Of a DNA stretch of 27,220 nt, positions 11,501 to 20,064 are shown piece after piece (position 1 is the stretch's first letter; every line of letters begins with the position of its first letter). Made by a program: the position numbers and the translations under genes. Below the pieces are notes generated by a model, which worked only from the letters and a program-made list of their open reading frames with translations, was not told the origin of the DNA and did no database searches. The stretch comes from Pelargonium cotyledonis (Eukaryota; Streptophyta; Magnoliopsida; Geraniales; Geraniaceae). The DNA lies in the NCBI GenBank assembly GCA_036897625.1, contig JAYMTA010000534.1, positions 1-27,220 on the forward strand. Direction: 5' to 3'.

Positions 11501-11838
11501 TAGAAAGTATAGAGAGTTTTAGCTGAGCCAGAAGAGTCAAAGTTACACATACGACTGGCATAGAGATTTCTATATCTCTCCTACAAACTTACTTCAGCCG
11601 TCTATATTTCCATAAAACCATAAACTGTTATTAGATATGAAAAGTGATGCAGATAACCACTCAAGTCTATTGCTTTTGAGAAAAATAGCATACCTACTAT
11701 CTCATCATCCTTGAGCCCTACAAAGTCACAATGTATCTTTTCACCGCTTTTCTTTGCTTCTTCAAGCTGCCTCCTCCTTTTCATGTCTTTACCTTCCTTT
11801 ATTAAAAGATCATCTACTCCACAGGTAAAACCATGCAT
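8547..11838 (-). pseudogene. NRPA1: NRPA1 exons 14-19: bridge helix and trigger loop region
   Basis: Exons: 11838-11694, 11205-11000, 10897-10695, 9837-9639, 9543-9263, 8687-8547. Exon 14 begins MHGFTCGVDDL. Exon 15 ends NCISLMTISGAKGGT. Exon 16 holds [15 protein letters not shown], then [29 protein letters not shown], the stretch leading into the bridge helix. Exon 17 continues [21 protein letters not shown]. Exon 18 has [26 protein letters not shown] and exon 19 [11 protein letters not shown], together the trigger-loop module. Exon 19 then reads [13 protein letters not shown]. No stop or frameshift occurs in this block and the phases are consistent throughout (1,0,2,0,2,2 at the exon ends). 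Intron 16 contains a 28-bp direct repeat described separately. Confidence 0.93.
10122..10356. repeat. 28-bp direct repeat flanking 179 bp in NRPA1 intron 16
   Basis: A 28-base word starting GCATCAAATGCCATAATTGC occurs identically at 10122-10149 and 10329-10356, 207 bp apart. The sequence between them has no coding similarity and no visible terminal inverted repeats. The arrangement suits a local segmental duplication or slippage better than a transposon insertion, because 28 bp is too long for a usual target-site duplication. Confidence 0.85.
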
Positions 11839-11932
11839 CTGAATTATGAAGAGCACGGTCAAAGAAATAATATATGCAACACAAATTCAAATTTTGAATA
11901 AGATTGGAAAACAAATATCAAAACTGCCAAAC

Positions 11933-14899
11933 CTGCAAAAATGCTGTAAATAATCGACTCATTGTTGAAAGCAAAATGCCAGCCGTATTTGAACCATAGA
12001 GCTCCTGCACCTTATGAACAAGACCATATTCAACAAATTGTGCCTTGTTTATCACACCATGCACCAAATCATTCTTATGGATAAGCAAAATATGTTCTTC
12101 ATGTTCATTCTTCTTTTCCGAGCCTTTGACATCCACTTTTTCTTCACCATGTCCACTCTTCTTCAACCGATCCTTGTCAACCTTTTTACTTTTGAAAAAC
12201 AAAGGAGGAATTTTACATTCTTTTTCAACCGTGAAAGGTTGGCGACCTCGAGTTATATGATTTAGGACAGCAGTAATGACCTAAAATTGAAAGAACGGAA
12301 AAGGTTGCCAAGAAAACAGTGTAACCAAACTGATCAATTAGTCTAAACTAAGCATTCTGGGAATTCTGAGCATAGTTCTTTGTCCATTTTTACTTTAATT
12401 AAAAAATCGTTAATATGTTTTCGAACAATAACCTGCTTCCCTGTCCAGAGAGGCTCTGGTTTCCATATTGCAGGTACTGGCGGCTCCATTTCATCTTCGG
12501 AATTCAGAATACAAACTTTTCTACCCGGTTTTTGGGAAAAAGAGCCCAGTCCAGGCGTGGAAACACCAGAGGTATAAAGAAGCTGATTAAATTCATCACG
12601 AGTTAAGAAGGTGTCCTTCTTCATAAGAAGTGCAGCACTAACAATATGGTCCTGGGAATAAAATTAAAAAATATAAGATGATAAAAGATATGAAAGAAAA
12701 TTGCACAGAACAAGGAAACTACTAAACAAGAAAGTTTATCAACAGTGGACTGTAAAGTAAAATAAAAGACCTGAATCAAGGCTCTAACTGGATCGCCATT
12801 TGTAGGTTTAACATATTGATTATTTGCATTTACAATGTTGTAAGCTTCTGCACGAGAAATTTCATCTTGAGGAAAGTGAACGTTCATTTCATCACCGTCA
12901 AAGTCAGCATTGTATGTACTGAAAAAACAAATAGTGTCATTTATGCCTGAGATAATCTCAAGATTAACCACAACTCCAAATCTTTATGTATTGCACAAAT
13001 TGATTAAATCATGCCTACATCACACACACGCACAAACACAAACCTGCAATTTGCATAGTGCATGCAAAGAGTTCTTTCCCCCTTCAATACGCGTATGATA
13101 TGAGACATTATACTTGGCTTGTGAAGCGTACGCTGCCAAGAGGTTTAAATTAGACAAACAAAAAAGAAATGAAGGACAAATGCAACAACCACATTTTAAA
13201 TTGCATGGAAGCAACTAAGCAAATATAAATACTTAAGCACATAACCAGCCGCAATACGTGGCTAGAAAATTGATCATCTATTTTTAGTAACCAGCCGGAA
13301 TACATCTACAGGTTCCTGTGTACTCCTATTCAATCTTAAAAATGTAATTTCACCAAAAGAAAAATCAAGTTTCTACAATGAGCGTAAATCACCTTAGCAA
13401 GCAGTAGCTAATATCTTGCAAATCATGGTATCCACATAAACACATAAACATAAAATTAACAAAAGAGAGGTACCTGTCGGTTAACAAGCACGATATCTCC
13501 ATCTTTCAAGTGGCGATATACAACTTTTCCTTCATATCCAGGATCATTAGCCTTTCCAGATTGTGTCACAGCACCTCTTGAGGAAGGTAAATTCCTTGAA
13601 ATTGAAATACGAGATTTCCTGCATGATGGCAGCTTTTTAGTGGATATCTTATCGACATAACGAGTAGCTCCAGGATGGACATCAGGGCCATTAACTATGG
13701 CTTCCCTCAACTTATCAACATTCCAAGGAGCAACTCTCTGAAGACAAATAAGCATAATAGCCAACAAACAAATATCATAAGTTATAGAATACAAAGGCAT
13801 AAAAGACAAACAAAACTAATTGATCAGTCATATAACCCCATTCTAACACCTCCAAGACTCAAACATCCATGTAAACAATAGCATGGTATGGAAACTAGAA
13901 GAATTGGAACTTCAATATATACTTTACAACATATGTTATATATTTACAGCCATTTCTGGAACTTGTACCACATACCAAAGTAATTGCTTGATATATAAAT
14001 TCAACATACTCATTTCAATTCATGGTGTCAAAGACATTGTTTATTTTCAAAGTTAGGATATATTGAGATAAGCGTCAAATTGTAGATAAAATATACATGT
14101 GGAGTGGCAATCATGCACGATATTTCAACACACTTACTTCAGGATAAGTCAATCTTGTTGCAAAATATGGAGGTATTCCAATCTCATTAACTGCTGGATT
14201 GTTATCAGGCGATATGACTGATCGGCATGCATAATTTACTCTCTTTCCCATCATTTTCTGCCGGAAGAGACAGAAAGAGACCTTCCTTTTTCTCCAGGAC
14301 TTGGCATATTCCTGATTCTACTTTTCCCGGACCTGCCATCAAGTTCAGAAACCGCTTGGTTATTATAAAAAAAAATGAAGTCAGCGCTGCTGCATCAAGT
14401 TTTATTAAAATCACGAGCATTGAACTTCAAATACAAGTGATTAGCATCAAAACACCACAATGATGGGAATAGATCACGAAAAACTATATCTCTTGGTAAG
14501 CACAGTAACACACAGCGCAGTAAGAGTAGCACATTCACATGCAATATTTGAGCACATGAACGAGGGTATATGCATACAAGTACATATAGAAACACACACG
14601 GAGAGTATAAACACACTGAAGCAAACAGAAAAGTAGAATGGTCTCACACAACCCCAACATCCCACACATAACCACCTGAGCAATAGCCCAGGGGAAATAA
14701 TTTGGCAATAAATTACATTAGATTCGAACTCACCCATCGCACTTTTGCTATTAAAATATAAATTAATAGATAACTGAAGATCCCTCCATCTGTTAACAAA
14801 TATTGAATGCCCAAACTTTTCGCTGTCGGCTGCTTCTTTCAAAGATATATTGCACTGCAGCACCTTATTTAACAAAACAGTATGGGGATGCTCCATTAC
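11933..14899 (-). pseudogene. NRPA1: NRPA1 exons 7-13: catalytic centre region
   Basis: Exons: 14899-14734, 14332-14138, 13737-13474, 13132-13044, 12918-12771, 12651-12433, 12280-11933. Exon 7 begins VMEHPHTVLLNKV. Exon 8 reads [14 protein letters not shown], is interrupted by a 10-bp duplication, then resumes in another frame as [20 protein letters not shown]. Unrepaired, translation stops at TGA 14207-14205. Exon 9 ends in DGDIVLVNRQ and exon 10 begins RTLHKPS where the family has PTLHKPS. Exon 11 contains [17 protein letters not shown] (conceptual residues 592-608), with all three magnesium-binding aspartates present. Exon 12 carries LWTGKQ and exon 13 VITAVLNHITRG and YGLVHKVQELYGS. Except for exon 8, all exon lengths agree with the reading phase. 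Confidence 0.92.
14261..14280 (-). repeat. 10-bp imperfect tandem duplication in NRPA1 exon 8
   Basis: On the minus strand TCTCTTTCTG is followed directly by TCTCTTCCGG, matching at 8 of 10 positions. Taking out one unit restores the family sequence [13 protein letters not shown]. The two differences between units suggest that the duplication is not brand new. The pyrimidine-rich repeat followed by GGCAG also looks like a splice acceptor, but using it would not restore the frame with exon 7. Confidence 0.88.
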
Positions 14900-15859
14900 C
14901 TACAAGAAACACGTACCATAAAATTAATTTTTAAATTTTATCCCCCATTGATAAAGATGACCCAGCTGATAAAATTTTCTGGATAAAAAATCTCAACTAT
15001 CTGTTGCCAGACAATTAATAGTTTGGTAAATTCCAGAGAAAAGATGCAACCCCAAGATCTTAGCTGTCAACTAACTATTATATAAGGTACTTCCCAGTTA
15101 GAATCTACATTTTATTCACAAACATATAGTGCACAGTTTTTTTTATACTTTCCTTCCATGTAGAATGTGGCCAAGGCCAACACATGACACAATCTACTTC
15201 CCCTTACTAGGGTAGCATCCTTCTTGCTGAGGAGCTGCACAGAGGGCACCAAATGGAGGGATACATGGATCCCTCACATCTAACAATACACCATGGACTG
15301 CAATAAACGACTGTGCAATAAAAGTAGAATGGAAAGCTATATACATGAATTTTCTAGTTTCCCCAATGAAAAGGCATGTTAACAGTAGTGCATTAGGAAA
15401 CTTACTGACAGGAGAACCATCCTATCTCATTCCAGTTAAGTTCCCTTGAGCAACACTTACACTGAAGTCCACAAAACTGATCGCCGTACATTACACAACT
15501 ATATTTATAAAGAGAAAAGGCTGACAATAAAGTGATTATCAGATTGACCAAATTACAGCACATCCCAATTATAACAAAAACTATAGTGGAGGTAAGCTTT
15601 TTACACTTTAAATTACATCAAATTAAACACAGTTATTCCTATTGTATATTGCAGCAAATTAAAAACATTTATTTCTATTGTTACGTTACCATTTAATCAA
15701 ATACTTGCACATAAATTTCTTATAAGAGCATTTACAGAACCATTTGGCAATTTATAAAGATCATTACCCCAGTTACTTGTCAAGTAATCATTAAAAAAGT
15801 CAAGGCACCTATTTTTTCCCTCTAAATCTATTCAAACGGGAGTTCTTCCAAGTACTTAC

Positions 15860-18800
15860 AGAATCACCTCCTTTGGCAGGAGGGCGGAATTTGATAGGTG
15901 GTACAAGAATGGTCTCTAAGAAGAACACAGAATAACCTGTTTCCATTCCCATTGAACAGTTGCCCAGCTGCTGAATGTTGCTGATAAATGAGCAGAGTTG
16001 GGGCTCATTTTCCCACAAACGCTTAACAATGGTTTCAACCTGTGATTGATGGAAAAAGTAAAAAGAATCATATTTGAAACTATAAATATGTAAATAGTTT
16101 AGATATGTGTAACTGAAGAGAACTGTAGCAATTAAACAAATGAAACTAGGAATTAGCATACTTGTGACGGTAGTAGAATTATTGAGAGGGCAATTGTCTG
16201 CTTAGAGAACTCAGCAGATGCTTTTTGCTCATCTTGTCCAAGCCTTTTTCTTGCAGTATCTTGACTACCATTAGTGTTTTTGACCTCAGAAGAAGCACCC
16301 CCATCACCATCATTTTCCAACACATATGTACGAATAACATTTGCTCTCACATGGGAAGTTGACAATTCCTATGGCCATATTTCCAGGAAAAAAATATATT
16401 TTCTTTTACTTCAATTGTAATTCAAATAGCGATTTTCTTTTACTTCAGTTTGAAATATAAATAACAGAATGAGATAAATAATTGTTGGAGCAGGTGCACA
16501 CTTGTAAGAATCTAGGTGTAATTACAATTGAAAAACTAAATTATTGCAGTAATTAATACAGAAAGTGTCCTAATGCAATAAATGCCTGACCATATATAGA
16601 CTGTTGGTTTTCATAATGTTTACCAAAAAAAAACAACCGATTTATTGACACTTGTTGCAAGGGATAATAATTAATATGAAGCTGCTTGAAAGTTTTAAGA
16701 AGTTGCATGCCTCTACCTCAATTAGTTACATCATGCTCATTTTCAAAATTCAACCCAGTATAATATTGTATATTGCCTCCAATTTGTTAATAGTTCTTTC
16801 ACTTAATTGTAACAGATGGCCACTTAGTCATTAACCGGATCTTGGGCTTTCAAAACCTTATAACTCACTGTAAAAAGAATTGAGCATAAAAGAGACGCAG
16901 AAAGAAGTAAACTCGACAATTTGCACAAAAAGAACCCAACATAAGCAATCATCCACAGTGATGCACAAACTCAATAGAGAACAAAAGAGAAAATTGATGT
17001 TCAAAGTCAGCATCTTATTAAGAACAGATTTAAAGATGTACCGTGCTCAGCCATCCAAATGTAAGCCTTTCTATTTCAGGATTATATGCCTTGCATTTAT
17101 TACACTCCAAACATTTTTGTTTCAAAATTTCTCAAAATAGACTTTGCCTCAGTGTAATGAAGAGATGTCCATTCTTGCTGCTTTGAATAATTGGGTTGGT
17201 CATCTATTCGATCATACTCATACTGGACGGTTTGGCGTGATACATGGCTGACATCACTGTCCTCTGGATCTGATGCATTACCTGAAGAGATTGATTCTGA
17301 ATCCATATTTTTCGCTCCAATAACATCACCTTTTGCAATCAGTTCCAATTGAGTAACACATCTCTCAACCTTAGACAGTTTTTTAGGATTTAGGAAAAAA
17401 TATTTATAATCAAGGATAAGAAAAGCCAACCACAAATATAAATAAACAGGCCTTGAAAAAATAAGAACTGGATAAGATGACAGAGTAGTAACAAGGAAGC
17501 TCATAATACCCTTTTCAACTTTGTTAAAAAAATAATAATAAAATAAAAATAAAAATAATACTCTTTTCAACTAATTTCTACAAAAATACATGTACCTGAG
17601 TTCTGGAAGCTCTAAAATGATAGCAAAAGAAACATGTTCTTTGAAGAAGAGTATAAAGCTCGTTAAATAACAATGGATTGTAGACTATTGAACAAAGGTC
17701 AATGCGACCATAATGACCTGGGCACTGAAAAGAACATTGGCCACATGATTTGCAACTGCATATATACAAATAATCATATCAATGGTATGCCACAAAACCA
17801 TCCCCTGAATTTTGATTTTGTTTTACCATTTTAGTCAAAAGTGTGAATTCAACCAAACACCCCAGTGCTATAACAGCATAAACTATACACCTATATATCA
17901 AGTGATATATCATCCATAATTCTAACATGTTAAAGCATAAAATGAAAATAAAATGAAATGGATAGAAAATTAGAACAAGCACCTTGATCAGCAATAAACT
18001 TCAAAAGAAGTTTCATTTGAGATTTGACTCCATAAATGACACCCTAGTACAGATCTACCTCAAAGACATTTAAAGGATTTGTAGTGACAATGAAGACAAA
18101 CAAGTTTTCTAAAAGGAAAGAGAATCACAGTGCAAAACTTTAAGAGTTAAGTTCATCGGTTAATAAATAAAACATTTAATCTATGTAGCAAACACACGGA
18201 TAAGAATACGGGACATGGACACAACGACACACTATTTTTATAAAATCTAAGACACGACATAAGAATGTGTTAAGTAAAAATAATATAATAAAACAGTGTA
18301 TTTTTGGCTTTTTGCTATATTAATGCATATTGCTTGTGGATATTCATGCATTTCATTTTCATATCAAGTTTGCTTCTTTTTCCTTTGAACATTAAAGCAT
18401 GAGATATATAAAAGAAACAAAAATAATAAGAACGAAAGAAAATGTTGAAAACATCTGCCTTAAGATTATCATATGTAGAGGCGAATTCAGATATTTATAG
18501 GCATTAAACGACTTACGGTGTCTGTTCATCTAGTGGGCCTAAAGCTGGATCATACAGTCCACCAGGCACTGGTCTGTCCACAATGTCAAATAAGTTGGAA
18601 TGTGTAATCTTAGTGGGGGCATACTTCTTAGCCTCCTCAGTTGTTAAGAACCCAAACCTAACAGATTGAATGCATTCTGTGGCACTCTGCAATAAGTATC
18701 AACATGAGAGAACTAAACTGGTAATAAAAATCAGAATCGCACTAGAATGCAGTACATGCCAACTAAATCCCTTCACCAACTAAAGCCATATTGTACATGT

Positions 18801-18992
18801 AAGTTTCTTGCAAGTGAGAAACACAAATTTTCATTGCAATGAATCCATCCAGGAAATCATATGATTTATTCAACCTTTAGCTTTAAGCCTTGAATTAGCT
18901 AAACTCAAGCAAGCAAAACAAGCAAAACATGTATGATTGTAACATCATGAAAGTTGAGTAGAGATCAGAGGAACCTGAATGGGGTTGGCCAT
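15860..18992 (-). pseudogene. NRPA1: NRPA1 exons 1-6: N-terminal clamp core and zinc sites
   Basis: Exons, in transcript order: 18992-18975, 18686-18517, 17755-17596, 17369-17042, 16368-16162, 16039-15860. Exon 1 codes only six residues and ends at a weak donor, GTTCCT. Exon 2 carries VPGGLYDPALGPLD. Exon 3 has the first zinc ligands, CKSCGQCSFQCPGH, and CFFC. Exon 4 should supply the partner cysteines (CNKC, about 17104-17093), but these lie after the frameshift. Its length, 328 nt, is 1 mod 3, although the intron phases on both sides require a multiple of 3. Exon 4 reading continues as YNPEIERLTFGWLST in the shifted frame and joins exon 5 (ELSTSHVRANVIR). Exon 5 then runs through a low-complexity polar stretch. 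Exon 6 holds RLWENEPQLCSFI and VPPIKFRPPAKGGDSV, well conserved in this subunit. Confidence 0.9.
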
Positions 18993-19146
18993 GGCTGTAC
19001 TGAAAGCACAGATGAGGTATGGTGGAGACAACTAGGTCTTGTGGTGACCTAGCGAGGCAATGACGACCGAGAGGAGAGAGACAGTTGCTACTAGTCGGCG
19101 ACGAAACAGTAGACAGCACCGACTTTCTGCGTCCAGGGGTTTTGGG

Positions 19147-19153
19147 TTTTATA
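19147..19153 (-). promoter_or_regulatory. Candidate TATA box of the NRPA1 copy
   Basis: TATAAAA on the minus strand lies 155 bases before the NRPA1 start codon. The stretch between them holds no other ATG, so the MANPIQ start would be the first ATG of a transcript beginning about 30 bases downstream of the box. The start context AGCCATGG has a purine at -3 and G at +4. Location and spacing are the only evidence. Confidence 0.45.
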
Positions 19154-19234
19154 CTTTCTGTCTCTCTCTCAAGTCTTTTTTTTTCACAAGGAAAAAAATC
19201 AACCAGAAAAAGACAATCATAACCTCCACCATGG

Positions 19235-19453
19235 TAGAGTTTTTGGCAATTTGGACCGAACTCATGGGTACCCTACTAACTTTTGCCCCGCCCGACCAAT
19301 TTTTAAGTCAAGTTAGGCAAATCCGCATAATCCAACCCATTTTATTTAAAACTTGACACCAGGCCCAAAACTCGATTGTCAGCTCTACTTGATAGCATTT
19401 TGTTTAAAACTTGACACCAAGCTCAAAACTCGATTGTCAGCCCTACTTGATAG
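19235..19453. repeat. hAT-like repeat end with tandemly duplicated 3' part
   Basis: Two 51-bp units at 19345-19395 and 19403-19453 differ at only three positions. Each starts TTTAAAACTTGACACC and ends with GATTGTCAG, CTCTA or CCCTA, then CTTGATAG. On the minus strand the unit end reads TAGAGCTGACAATC, matching the terminus of the element at 557 at 13 of 14 positions. A second, inverted candidate terminus (TAGAGTTTTTGGCAATTTGG) lies at 19235, followed by CCCGACC-type sequence common in plant hAT MITEs. I infer a small hAT-like insertion whose end was later duplicated in tandem. The element lies between the two divergent genes. Confidence 0.5.
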
Positions 19454-19622
19454 TGAAATCATAATATAAAACTAATATAATTATTAAAATACGATTTAAA
19501 ATCTATGATTTATATGTTCTCATATATCATCAATTCTACCTATTTCATTCAGAAGAAAAAAAAATCTCAACCAAATTTTAACTATGACAGACTAAATCAT
19601 GCCAATAAAATTGTAAGCAACA

Positions 19623-19814
19623 TGTCACGTCCCGAAAGAATGGGGCTCTTCCAGGCGCGTTAAGGGTAGTCAGTGAACTACTTGTGCAAGTATAACTATC
19701 ATTTTTCTAAATATGTGTGCTTGAAGACTGAAGTCCATGAATAAGACTGATCCCTCTCTCTAGAAACGGGAGATTTGAGACGCCGCACCGGTTCAATTAT
19801 CTCGGTCCGTGACA
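19623..19814. mobile_element. Short element with TGTCACG...CGTGACA ends
   Basis: The left end TGTCACGTCCCGA and the reverse complement of the right end TGTCACGGACCGA agree at 11 of 13 positions. The TG...CA ends and TGTCACG start resemble LTRs of some plant Ty3/gypsy elements, but at 192 bp it is very short and no matching 5-bp target duplication is seen (gcaac/gcaaca on the left, gacgg on the right). It may be an internally deleted solo LTR or a MITE. It sits upstream of the helicase promoter and could influence either gene, but nothing in the sequence shows that it does. Confidence 0.4.
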
Positions 19815-19851
19815 GACGGCCTTCTAAATCTATTTATTTTGTGTGTCCTAA

Positions 19852-19860
19852 TATATAAAT
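19852..19860 (+). promoter_or_regulatory. Candidate TATA box of the helicase gene
   Basis: TATATAAAT lies about 205 bases before the helicase start codon. From about 19870 to the start there is no other ATG, so the chosen start is the first available one. A CCAAT word lies at about 19929-19933, downstream of the box and so not in the usual place. The call rests on position only. Confidence 0.35.
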
Positions 19861-20064
19861 ATAAATTAGAAAAGAAAAATTAGAAAAAATAAAAGGTACA
19901 GAGTTATTATTTATTGGAGAGTGAAGCCGCCAATACCAGGGTGAGAGGTACGAGATTTGGATATAGAAAACCTCCCGAAACTCAGAAAGCGCTTTTAAAC
20001 TGTGATCTCCGTCTCCGTCGTCAGTGAACCGGTGGCGGTAGAGTTCAGAGAAGAGCAATCAGCA

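Larger units (their letters stand above)
5693..18992 (-). pseudogene. NRPA1: RNA polymerase I largest subunit (NRPA1/RPA190) copy, 21 exons, disabled
   Basis: The family protein is the catalytic largest subunit of nucleolar RNA polymerase I, which transcribes the 35S/45S rRNA precursor. Twenty-one exons joined by 20 GT-AG introns give one colinear protein from MANPIQ (first ATG after a plausible TATA box) to the C-terminal QKLEMD. Corrected exon lengths sum to 5016 nt, or 1671 residues, the usual size in plants. The frame is broken four times: 1 nt too many in exon 4 (somewhere in 17103-17131), a 10-bp imperfect tandem duplication in exon 8 (14261-14280), and TGA codons at 7448-7446 and 7193-7191 in exon 20. 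Exon 10 also has Arg for Pro in the NRQPTLHKPS motif (13130-13132). Intact introns show it is not a processed copy. I infer a fairly recent pseudogene of a duplicated gene. Assembly error could explain the exon 4 slip, but hardly all four changes. Confidence 0.88.

Noticed and set aside
14237..14332. Alternative exon 8 acceptor at the GGCAG just before AAAATGATGG, to bypass the duplication
   Set aside because: The exon 7 donor is phase 1, and joining there reads E-N-D-G-K, the wrong frame. It would also skip the conserved [14 protein letters not shown] segment.
14227..14463. Plus-strand 78-codon open frame antisense to exon 8
   Set aside because: The minus strand codes conserved NRPA1 motifs here. 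The plus frame has no similarity and depends on the 10-bp duplication.
14720..14735. GATTCGAACT word suggestive of a tRNA T-arm
   Set aside because: No acceptor stem, D-arm or anticodon arm can be formed around it; it spans the exon 7 donor site.
18895..19119. 74-codon minus-strand open frame over the NRPA1 start
   Set aside because: It is in another frame than the ATG at 18992 that joins in phase to exon 2. It reads through the 5' leader and intron 1.
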